Shown: positions 1 to 8,386 of the stretch, piece by piece
Layout of the letters: the number at the start of each line of letters is the position of its first letter
Position numbering within the stretch: position 1 is the first letter of the stretch
DNA from: Hyphomicrobiales bacterium
GTDB lineage: Bacteria > Pseudomonadota > Alphaproteobacteria > Rhizobiales > Xanthobacteraceae
Reading direction: 5' to 3'
Assembly (NCBI GenBank): GCA_026400425.1
Contig: JAPLPC010000147.1
Location: forward strand, 1-20,508
DNA: 20,508 bases
The notes under the pieces: generated by a model
Told to the model about the DNA's origin: nothing
The model's database searches: none
The model's input: only the letters and a program-made list of their open reading frames with translations
Program-made: the position numbers and the translations under genes

Positions 1-1530
<1,530 letters not shown>

Positions 1531-1802
1531 CGTTTCCTCCACTTTTCTCGCAGCCATGAAAACCGCCCTGCATGGCAGGTCGGCTTCCGATCGATGTTCC
1601 AATATGCGCCGGGGCGGGCAGCCCGGACAAGGTCGCAGCGTCTCCCCCTTTCGTCGGTCGCGACGTGGCGAAGCATCATCGGGATGTGCGCCTGATCCTG
1701 ACGTCGCGATCGCGCGCGTGGGTCGGCCACACGACGCAGGAACGAAGCAGCGGCAATCGGCATTATCGCGACGGGAGCGAGGATGAGAAAGCGCGTAAAG
1801 CC
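1531..1802. other. Divergent intergenic region between acs and topoisomerase IB
   Basis: This 272-base spacer must hold the promoters of both divergent genes. Apart from the acs ribosome binding site at its left end I see no clear sigma-70 pair, operator or hairpin. The topoisomerase frame stays open across most of it (from 1572), but the encoded residues do not resemble the family, so I treat it as non-coding. Confidence 0.4.
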
Positions 1803-2981
1803 ATGATTGAGCAACAGATTCTGACGGGCGTCCGCGCTGCGGCAACGCGACCGACCGCGCGATCGGCGATGTCGGCGGCCAAGCTGCTGGCCGGAAAGTT
1901 AGCGGCGAAGCAGCCGAAATTGCGCGGCAAAAGCACCGTAGAAGCGCTGGCGCGCGAGCTCGGTCTCACCCTCGGCGATCAATCCGAATTGACAATTCGC
2001 AGACGCAAGAGCGGGAAGGCCTATTCCTTCCTGCGCGAGAACGGCACCCGCATTCGGCACGCCCACACCATTCGACGACTGAGCGCGATGGCGGTGCCGC
2101 CCGCTTATGTCGATGTGCGCTATGCGGTGGATCCGAATCTGCATCTGCAGGCAGTCGGTCGCGACGCCGCCGGGCGTCTGCAATATCGCTATCACGCCGA
2201 TTGGGAAAAGGTGCGCGAGCATCGCAAGGCCAACCGGCTGGCGCGACTCGTCAACGCCCTGCCGAAAATCCGCCGAACCGTGGCGCAATTGCTGGCCGGC
2301 GACGAGCCGACGCGTGAATTCGCGCTGGCCGCGGTGATCGAGCTGGTTACACGCACGGCGATCCGCGCCGGCAATGAAAGCTACATGAAGCTGTCCGGCA
2401 CGCGCGGTGCCACCACGCTGATGAAATCCAATGTACGGCGTGACGGCGCATGCATCACGCTGTCGTTCAAGGCCAAAGGCGGCAAAGCGGTCCGCAAGGA
2501 ATGCAGCGCGCCCAAGCTGGTGCGAGCGATCGGCATCCTGCATGAAGTGCCGGGCCGCCGCCTGTTCCAGTATTACGACAAGGTCGGGCGTATCCATAAA
2601 GTGAATACGGCGGCAGTGAACGCGTTTTTGCGCGACATCGCCGGGATCAAAATATCATTGAAGGATTTTCGCACCCTGATGGCGTCTGCCACGGTGGTGG
2701 AAACGCTGGCGCATACGGAGCCTGCCGAAACCATCAGCGGTCGCAAAAAGCAGGTGCTGGACGCGGTCCGCTCGGCCGCAGACGAATTGTCGAACACGCC
2801 GACGATCTGTCGCAAGAGCTATGTGCACGACACCATCGTGACCGCCTTCGAGAATGGCACCCTGGCCAGGATCGCCGCCAAGCACAGCAGCCACCGCTCG
2901 CAATCGCGACGCGAGCAGTTGTGGGCGCAGGTGGTGGCGGAAGCGGGGTGCGCGCTGATCTGCTCCGCTCCGCTCATGTGA
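1803..2981 (+). CDS. DNA topoisomerase IB (poxvirus/eukaryote type)
   Basis: Relaxes supercoils by cutting one strand through a 3'-phosphotyrosyl intermediate. With the ATG at 1803 the protein has 392 residues. The N-terminal DNA-binding part contains PPAYVDV and LQAVGRDAAGRLQYRYH (about 99-131). The catalytic domain shows the arginine of AIRAGNESY (R188), a lysine-containing loop FKAKGGK (about 222-228), the second arginine in LKDFRT (R290) and the nucleophile tyrosine Y340 in CRKSYVHD. All expected catalytic elements are therefore present. The start is uncertain: no strong ribosome binding site precedes 1803, and the frame is open back to 1572, but residues encoded upstream look unlike protein; the ATG at 1869 is another option. 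The roughly 40-residue basic leader before the conserved region is longer than in many bacterial homologues. Convergent with the methyltransferase gene. Confidence 0.9.
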   Translation: MIEQQILTGVRAAATRPTARSAMSAAKLLAGKLAAKQPKLRGKSTVEALARELGLTLGDQSELTIRRRKSGKAYSFLRENGTRIRHAHTIRRLSAMAVPPAYVDVRYAVDPNLHLQAVGRDAAGRLQYRYHADWEKVREHRKANRLARLVNALPKIRRTVAQLLAGDEPTREFALAAVIELVTRTAIRAGNESYMKLSGTRGATTLMKSNVRRDGACITLSFKAKGGKAVRKECSAPKLVRAIGILHEVPGRRLFQYYDKVGRIHKVNTAAVNAFLRDIAGIKISLKDFRTLMASATVVETLAHTEPAETISGRKKQVLDAVRSAADELSNTPTICRKSYVHDTIVTAFENGTLARIAAKHSSHRSQSRREQLWAQVVAEAGCALICSAPLM

Positions 2982-2999
2982 TGTAAGCGCTGGTCTGCT

Positions 3000-3105
3000 C
3001 CCTCTCCCGCTTGCGGGGGAGGGCTGGGGAGGGGGCAGCCACACACGCTGATGTCACGTGGGGCTCCCCCACCCTGACCCTCCCCCGCGAATGCGGGAGA
3101 GGGGA
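3000..3105. repeat. GC-rich intergenic inverted repeat (family A, copy 1)
   Basis: Two arms, about 3000-3036 and 3066-3105, are near reverse complements of each other (CCCTCTCCCGC...GGGGGAGGG against CCCTCCCCCGC...GCGGGAGAGGG), and each arm can also fold into a small hairpin. The element sits between the convergent topoisomerase and methyltransferase genes, where it could act as a two-way terminator. There is no transposase. Related sequence occurs at 10204-10227 and 16870-17003. Confidence 0.75.
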
Positions 3106-3139
3106 CATTGCTGCCGGTCACGACTCGCCAAGACGGAGT

Positions 3140-3817
3140 TTACTTACGCAGCGTCCACACCGCGGTGTTCTTGATCTCGGCGTCTTCCAGATCCCGCGTC
3201 ACCGGCACCTGATATTCCGTCAACTTGTGCAGCCTGTCCTTCGGCAGATAACTGCGCCCGGGATCGCCGATCAGAACGGTGACGCCGCGCTTCGCTTGCG
3301 CGCACAGAAACGCGAAAGCGCGCTCGGCGGTGTCGCGTTCGTAGAAAATATCACCGGCGAGAATCGTCTGCGCGTCCGGTGCGATCGCATCGCCGAGCAG
3401 ATCGTCGCCGCGCGCTTCGACGCTGACATGATTGTCCGCCGCATTGATCGCAATCGCGGTGCGGGCAAAGTTGTCGATGTCGTAGGCGATGACGCGCGCC
3501 GCGCCCGCCTTCATCGCAGCAATCGCCACCAAGCCCGATCCGGATGCGAGATCGAGCACGTTGCGGCCGGCGACATGGTTTCTGTTATCGAGCACGAAGC
3601 GCGCCAGTGCCTGTCCGCCGGCCCAGGCAAACGCCCAGAATGGTGGTGGCAGGCCGGCTTCGCCGAGTTCTTCTTCCGTCTTGCTCCACAGCGGCACGGC
3701 TTCGTCGGCGACATGCAGGTGGATCTCCGGCACCAGCGGCACCGGCAACAGACGTGTATTGGCACGGATGAATTTAGTCGGATCGGCAATCGCAGGCGGT
3801 TCGCCCGCGATGCTCAC
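3140..3817 (-). CDS. METTL20-like class I methyltransferase (ETF-beta lysine methyltransferase family)
   Basis: Predicted SAM-dependent protein lysine methyltransferase; the characterised relatives modify lysines of the electron transfer flavoprotein beta subunit. The 225-residue protein has PFWAFAWAGGQALARFVLDN (59-78), SAM motif I VLDLASGSG (87-95), the acidic AYDID that follows it (111-115), post-II GDIFYERD (155-162) and VLIGDPGRSY (181-190). These blocks match human METTL20 in order and wording as I remember it. The start chosen is GTG at 3817: the first plausible in-frame start after the upstream EVE gene's stop (3849-3851), and the family-like sequence begins soon after. The frame is open further upstream, but only inside the EVE gene. 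Last gene of the tsaD-gpsA-EVE block. The substrate is inferred from family, not shown. Confidence 0.85.
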   Translation of the reverse strand: MSIAGEPPAIADPTKFIRANTRLLPVPLVPEIHLHVADEAVPLWSKTEEELGEAGLPPPFWAFAWAGGQALARFVLDNRNHVAGRNVLDLASGSGLVAIAAMKAGAARVIAYDIDNFARTAIAINAADNHVSVEARGDDLLGDAIAPDAQTILAGDIFYERDTAERAFAFLCAQAKRGVTVLIGDPGRSYLPKDRLHKLTEYQVPVTRDLEDAEIKNTAVWTLRK

Positions 3818-3848
3818 GACGCCATCCGATGCGCGCGCGTATCCGCGC

Positions 3849-4148
3849 TCACAGTCCGCCCATCTTGCACAGCAGCTTCCATTCCTCCGCCGTGATCGGC
3901 GGCACCGACAGGCGCGACTGTTTGATGATCGCAACATCCGCCAGCTTCGGCTCGGCCTTGATCGCCGCCAGCGTCACCGGCCGCGGCAGATCCTGCACCG
4001 CCTTGACGTCCACGCAGACCCACGGCGTGCCCGGCTCGGCGGTGGGATCGGGATGATGCTCCTTGACGACCTCGGCAATCCCCACGATCTCCTTGCCGAT
4101 ATTGGAATGATAGAAGAAGGCGCGGTCGCCCTTCTTCATCTTCATCAT
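3849..4148 (-). CDS. EVE (DUF55/PUA-like) domain protein, N-terminally truncated
   Basis: EVE domains are PUA-like folds that bind modified bases in nucleic acid. The 99 residues MMKMKKGDRAFFYHS...WKLLCKMGGL match the middle and C-terminal part of the family: KKGDRAFFYHSN, GIAEVVKEHHPDP, WVCVDVKA, LSVPPITAEEW. Full-length members have about 135-150 residues and open with a YWLVKSEP strand and a W.GVRN motif that help form the ligand pocket. Both are missing, because the gene starts within 10 bases of the gpsA stop (4156-4158). A deletion between gpsA and EVE is the simplest explanation. Start options are the ATGs at 4148 and 4145; a GAAGG sequence overlapping the end of gpsA lies about 11 nt upstream. 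It may be a remnant without function. Confidence 0.8.
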   Translation of the reverse strand: MMKMKKGDRAFFYHSNIGKEIVGIAEVVKEHHPDPTAEPGTPWVCVDVKAVQDLPRPVTLAAIKAEPKLADVAIIKQSRLSVPPITAEEWKLLCKMGGL

Positions 4149-4155
4149 GCATCGT

Positions 4156-5136
4156 CTAACCTTCTGCCTTGAAAGGTCGTGTCAGCAGGCCTTCGATCAC
4201 TTGATCGACGCTCGCACTGCCATCGAGAATCATCGCCACCGCTTTTGCCACCGGCATATCGACATTGTTGGCCGCGGCCAGTTCGATCAGCACCGGCGCG
4301 GTGAAGGCGCCCTCCGCCAGTTTGCCGGCCGGCGCCGGTTCGCCGCGGCCCAGTGCGACCCCGAGCGCAAAATTGCGCGATTGCGCGCTGGCACAGCTGA
4401 GAATGAGATCGCCCAATCCCGACAGGCCCGAGATCGTTTCGGCGCGTGCGCCGCAGGCGACGCCGAGCCTCAGCAATTCGCTGAAGCCGCGCGTCGTCAG
4501 CGCCGCCAGCGCTGATGCGCCGAGCTCGCGGCCGGCGACGATGCCCGCGGCGATCGCCAGCACGTTCTTCGCGGCGCCGCCGATTTCCACGCCGCGCACA
4601 TCGGTGGAGTGATAGGGCCGGAACGTCGCCGAGCCCAGCGCCTGCACGAGGTCGATCGCGACGTCTTCATGGGCGCAAGCCAGCGTCACCGCGGTGGGCA
4701 ATCCCGCCGCCACCTCGTCGGCGAAATTCGGGCCCGACAGGATCGCCGGCAACGCATCCGGCGCCACGTCGGCGATCACCTCGGTCATGAATTTGTGCGA
4801 GCCCTGCTCGATTCCCTTGGCGCAGGCCACCACGGGATTGCCGACCGTCAGTAGCGGCGCTATCGCCGTCAGCGCCGCGCGCAACTGCTGCGAGGGCACG
4901 GCAAGCAGAATGATATCGGCCCGCGCCGCGAGCTTAAGATCCGATGTCACGAACACGGCGTCATCGAGGCTCGCAAGCGGCAGCCGCGGATTGCTGCGCG
5001 AGGTCTGCATCATCTCCGCTGCGGCGGGCGAGCGTGCATACAGCACGACCTCGCGGCCGGCTCGCGCCGCGACATCCGCCAGCGCCGTGCCATAGGCCCC
5101 GGCGCCGATTACCGCGATGGAGTGATACGCGCTCAT
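4156..5136 (-). CDS. gpsA: Glycerol-3-phosphate dehydrogenase [NAD(P)+]
   Basis: Reduces dihydroxyacetone phosphate to sn-glycerol 3-phosphate, the backbone for phospholipid synthesis; cytoplasmic. The 326 residues are the usual family length. The N-terminal Rossmann domain starts with IAVIGAGAYGTALA (7-20). The substrate domain carries CAKGIE (K107), LSGPNFADEVAAGLPTA (133-149), GGAAKN (catalytic-type K190) and GLSGLGDLILSC (237-248). Start ATG at 5134-5136, 12 bases after the tsaD stop (5149-5151), which implies co-transcription. The extreme 3' end abuts the truncated EVE gene, but the conserved core of GpsA is intact. Confidence 0.97.
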   Translation of the reverse strand: MSAYHSIAVIGAGAYGTALADVAARAGREVVLYARSPAAAEMMQTSRSNPRLPLASLDDAVFVTSDLKLAARADIILLAVPSQQLRAALTAIAPLLTVGNPVVACAKGIEQGSHKFMTEVIADVAPDALPAILSGPNFADEVAAGLPTAVTLACAHEDVAIDLVQALGSATFRPYHSTDVRGVEIGGAAKNVLAIAAGIVAGRELGASALAALTTRGFSELLRLGVACGARAETISGLSGLGDLILSCASAQSRNFALGVALGRGEPAPAGKLAEGAFTAPVLIELAAANNVDMPVAKAVAMILDGSASVDQVIEGLLTRPFKAEG

Positions 5137-5148
5137 CGCAACATCCCG

Positions 5149-6237
5149 TCAATATCCCGCACGGCTGTTCTTGTGTCCGGCCGGCGCTTTGGCGTCGGCA
5201 TCGAGCAGCCAGCGGGCCCGCGGCGGCGCGTCCATGCCGTCGCTGATGCCGAGCGCGAGGCGTTCGGCGCCGGCCCATGCGATCATTGCGCCATTGTCGG
5301 TGCACAGTGCCGCCGGCGGCAGCAACAGCACCGTGCCGGCCTTGTGCGCGACCGCCTCGAGCGCGCCGCGCATGGCCTGATTGGCGGCGACGCCGCCGGC
5401 CGCCACCAACGCCTGCGGCGGGCCAAACCGTTCGGTGAAAATCCGCAGCCCGACTTTGAGCCGATCCGCCGTCGAGGCCAGTACGGCAGCCTGGAAGCCG
5501 GCGCAGAGATCGGCGATATCCTGCTCTTCCAGCGGCAACAGGCGCGACGCTTCGTTGCGCACCGCCGTCTTCAGCCCGGACAGCGAAAAATGCGGCTCCG
5601 GCCGGCCAATCATCGGTCGCGGAAAATCGAACCGCTGGGGGTCGCCCTGTGCCGCTGCGCGTTCCACCTGTGGCCCGCCGGGATAGGGCAGGCCGAGCAT
5701 TTTGGCGACCTTGTCGAAGGCCTCGCCCATAGCGTCATCGACGGTGGTGCCGAGCCTGACATAATCACCAACGCCGAGCACGGCGACGATCTGGGTATGG
5801 CCGCCGGACACCAGGAACAAGCAATAGGGAAACGCCAGCGGTGCCGTCAGCCGCGGCGTCAGCGCATGGGCTTCGAGATGGTTGACCGCGATCAGCGGCG
5901 TGGCATGCACCATGGCGATCGCCTTGGCGGTGGTGAGCCCGACGATGACGCCGCCGATCAGGCCGGGTCCCGCCGCGGCGGCGACGCCGGACAGTTCGGC
6001 ATAGCCGACACCGGCCTCGCGCATGGCGCGGTCGATCAGTCCGTCGAGCAGATCGACATGGGCGCGGGCGGCGATTTCGGGCACCACGCCGCCATAGGGC
6101 GCGTGGTCGTCGATCTGCGAATGTACGATATTGGACAGGATGCGGCCGCTGCCATCCGGCGCGCGTTCGATCACGGCGGCTGCGGTTTCATCGCAGGTCG
6201 TCTCGATCCCCAGCACCAGCATCGGTTGGTCGGTCAC
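5149..6237 (-). CDS. tsaD: tRNA N6-adenosine threonylcarbamoyltransferase
   Basis: Transfers the threonylcarbamoyl group to A37 of ANN-decoding tRNAs, together with TsaB, TsaE and TsaC. Features in the 362-residue reading: LGIETTCDETAAAV (9-22), GPGLIGGVIVG (90-100), metal ligands H120 and H124 in NHLEAH, SGGHTQ (145-150), PYPGGP (184-189), FSLSGLKTA (217-225) and D314 in CTDNGAMIAWAG. I chose the GTG at 6237 because AAGGA ends 6 nt upstream; the ATG at 6252 lacks a ribosome binding site and the ATG at 6222 has only a weak one. The frame is open back to 6720, but that region is hemD on the other strand. First gene of the leftward block, divergent from hemD. Confidence 0.95.
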   Translation of the reverse strand: MTDQPMLVLGIETTCDETAAAVIERAPDGSGRILSNIVHSQIDDHAPYGGVVPEIAARAHVDLLDGLIDRAMREAGVGYAELSGVAAAAGPGLIGGVIVGLTTAKAIAMVHATPLIAVNHLEAHALTPRLTAPLAFPYCLFLVSGGHTQIVAVLGVGDYVRLGTTVDDAMGEAFDKVAKMLGLPYPGGPQVERAAAQGDPQRFDFPRPMIGRPEPHFSLSGLKTAVRNEASRLLPLEEQDIADLCAGFQAAVLASTADRLKVGLRIFTERFGPPQALVAAGGVAANQAMRGALEAVAHKAGTVLLLPPAALCTDNGAMIAWAGAERLALGISDGMDAPPRARWLLDADAKAPAGHKNSRAGY

Positions 6238-6337
6238 GCTTGGTCCTTGCATTGTCGGCAGAATAAGGGCTCTTGCTGCCCCTCGCCTAGCATTGCGGGG
6301 TCGGCAGGTGCAATCATCCCGCGCCGGGAGCGTGTCC

Positions 6338-7015
6338 ATGGCCATACTCGTCACCCGTCCGCAGCCGGATAATGCCCGCACTGCCGCCGCCTTGCGCGCG
6401 CAGGGCCGCGTGGTGCTGCCGGCGCCGATGCTGCGCTTCGAAAAAGTGATGTTCGCGCTGGATGCGGAGACCGATCCCGGCGCCGTCGTCGTCACTTCGG
6501 CCAATGCGCTGCGCGGCCTCGCCGACCAGCCCGCGGCAAGCGCGCTGTTTCGCCTTCCGGTGTTCGCGGCCGCCGGCGGCGACGCCAACGATCTGCGCGC
6601 CCTGCTGACCGCGCGGGCGCAGCCCGTCAAGCCGCTGCTGTATCTTGCCGGCGCCGACCTGTCGCGCGATCTCGCGGCCGAACTCGGCAGCCGCGGCTTC
6701 CAGGTCCTCACCCACACCACCTATCGCATGGCCCCGGTGCCGGAACTGCCCGACGACGTGACCTCAGCCTTCGCCGCCGGCGAGGTCGAAGCCGTGCTGC
6801 ATTATTCCCGCCGCAGCGCCCGGGCCTTCTTCCAGGCTGCCGGCCGGGCCGGAGTCGAGATCTCGGCGCTGGCGATTCCGCAGCTCTGCCTGTCCAAGGC
6901 GATCGCGACCGTCGCCCATGATGCCGGGGCGACAAAAGTCATGGCGGCGGCCACGCCGGATGAGGATGCCTTATTCGCGGCACTGGCCCGTGCCATCCCG
7001 CTCAATGCGCGCTAG
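6338..7015 (+). CDS. hemD: Uroporphyrinogen-III synthase
   Basis: Cyclises hydroxymethylbilane to uroporphyrinogen III in tetrapyrrole synthesis. The 225-residue protein opens with AILVTRPQPDNARTAAALR, followed by LPAPMLRFE, VVVTSANALRGLADQPA (about 50-66), YLAGADLSRDLAAEL (about 108-122) and HYSRRSARAF (about 158-167). This is the normal order of signatures in the weakly conserved HemD family and about the usual length. The ATG at 6338 is preceded by GGGAG at about 7 nt. The downstream mitofilin and HemY genes are the usual alphaproteobacterial partners. hemC, normally the upstream neighbour in the clusters I know, is not present: only about 100 bases separate this start from tsaD. Confidence 0.9.
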   Translation: MAILVTRPQPDNARTAAALRAQGRVVLPAPMLRFEKVMFALDAETDPGAVVVTSANALRGLADQPAASALFRLPVFAAAGGDANDLRALLTARAQPVKPLLYLAGADLSRDLAAELGSRGFQVLTHTTYRMAPVPELPDDVTSAFAAGEVEAVLHYSRRSARAFFQAAGRAGVEISALAIPQLCLSKAIATVAHDAGATKVMAAATPDEDALFAALARAIPLNAR

Positions 7016-7086
7016 AATCCAGCATTAACAGAGAGGCCACCGAATCCCTGCTAAGGGGACGGGGGTAACGGACGAGGGACTGCATC

Positions 7087-8379
7087 ATGGCCGATGACAA
7101 CGCAAAAGAATCGGCGACGGGATCGGTTCCAGGCGCGGGCCGGCCCAAGCGCCAGCCGCCGACCCTCGAACTCGCCGCCACTCATGTCGCCGAACGGCCG
7201 AAAGCCGGCGAGCAGATCTCGCCATCTGTCCCGGAGACGTCGCCGTCCGACACGTCGCCTTCCGATGCGCCGCTTCCCAACACAGCGTCTGCTGACACGT
7301 CGTCTTCCGACACGGTATCCTCCGACACTTCATTCCACGACACTTCATCATCCGATACGTCGCCCTCTGACATGCCGCCGGGCGATGCCGCCGAGCCGAG
7401 CGCGGAGGACCCTGTCGCGACCCCTACATCCCGCGACAAACCGTCCTTGCTGCCATCCGTTGCTGCTGGCGCCGTCGCCGGGGCCCTGGTCGCCGCCGCG
7501 GCATGGTTCGCGCTGGACGGCATGATGCCGTCAGACAATTCCGAAGCGGATGCGCTGGCAACGCGGGTCAGCCAGCTCGAGGCCCGCCCACAGCCCAAGC
7601 CGGCCGCTGCGGACCCTGGTCTGGCCGCCCGCATCGACGGCGTCGAAAAATCCGTGGCAGCGCTGCGCAGCGATCTTGCCGCCGCGAAAACCCAGTCGGA
7701 GCGCGCGAGCGCCGAGATCGCCACGCTCAAATCCGCGCCGCGCACGAGCACCGCCGTGGTCGATCTGGCGCCGATCACCGAGCGCCTCAACGAGATCGAG
7801 CGCGCCACCGGCGATCTGAAAACCTCTGCCGAGCGACAGCACGCGAAGCCCGTCGATGATCCCGCCTTGCGGCGTACCGTCGCCGCAGCGTTGCTCGATA
7901 CGTCGGTGCGGCAAGGCGAGCCCTATGCTGCAGCCCTTGCCGCGGTGAAACCGCTCGCCGCCAATCCCGCGCAACTGGCGCCGCTCGAGACGTTTGCCGC
8001 ATCCGGCGTGCCGCAGGATGCCGCGCTTAGCCGCGAACTGCTCGCGCTGCTGCCGAAGCTGAAGCCGGCGCAAACCGACGCCGTATCGTCCAATGACGGC
8101 TTGCTGGATCGTCTGCAGGCCGGCGCTGCCAGGCTGGTGCGGATCGAGCGCAACGATGCCGCCGGCAGCGGCGATCGCAGCGCCGTCGCCCGGGCCGCCA
8201 ACGCCGCGCGCGGCAACGATATCGCCACTGCGAAACGCGAATTGCTGAGTCTCGCGCCGGGCGAACGCAGCGTCGTGCAGCCATGGCTCGACACGCTCGC
8301 CGCGCGCGACGCGGCGCTGGCAGCCTCCCGTCAATTCGCAGCCGACGCAATGGCGGCGCTCTCCAAACCAGCGCCGTGA
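7087..8379 (+). CDS. Mitofilin/Mic60-like inner membrane protein
   Basis: A 430-residue protein with the domain order of bacterial mitofilin homologues (COG4223). A polar cytoplasmic N-terminus is followed by a low-complexity Ser-Asp-Thr stretch (about 51-97) and one transmembrane helix (about 120-142, rich in Ala, Gly and Val). Then comes a coiled-coil-like periplasmic region (about 153-275) and a helical C-terminal domain (about 280-427). Mic60 of mitochondria shapes cristae; alphaproteobacterial homologues beside hemY are thought to organise the inner membrane. Start ATG 7087 has GAGGGA about 7 nt upstream. Only 7 bases separate its stop from hemY. Function is inferred from context and architecture; sequence conservation in this family is low. 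Confidence 0.8.
   Translation: MADDNAKESATGSVPGAGRPKRQPPTLELAATHVAERPKAGEQISPSVPETSPSDTSPSDAPLPNTASADTSSSDTVSSDTSFHDTSSSDTSPSDMPPGDAAEPSAEDPVATPTSRDKPSLLPSVAAGAVAGALVAAAAWFALDGMMPSDNSEADALATRVSQLEARPQPKPAAADPGLAARIDGVEKSVAALRSDLAAAKTQSERASAEIATLKSAPRTSTAVVDLAPITERLNEIERATGDLKTSAERQHAKPVDDPALRRTVAAALLDTSVRQGEPYAAALAAVKPLAANPAQLAPLETFAASGVPQDAALSRELLALLPKLKPAQTDAVSSNDGLLDRLQAGAARLVRIERNDAAGSGDRSAVARAANAARGNDIATAKRELLSLAPGERSVVQPWLDTLAARDAALAASRQFAADAMAALSKPAP
7238..7380 (+). repeat. Degenerate Ser-Asp-Thr coding repeat in the mitofilin-like gene
   Basis: The DNA word TCCGACAC(G/T/A) recurs at irregular 12-18 base steps and encodes about ten SD[TA]-type units (PSDTSPSD, SSDTVSSDTS and so on). 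One unit reads FHDTS. It forms an acidic, disordered linker before the membrane helix. Such tracts expand and shrink by slippage, so its length probably varies among strains. Confidence 0.75.
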
Positions 8380-8386
8380 GCCCCCG

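Noticed and set aside
6238..6720. Upstream extension of the tsaD frame into a 523-residue protein
   Set aside because: The extension is antisense to hemD, and the TsaD family begins at LVLGIETTCDE; a good ribosome binding site sits just before GTG 6237.
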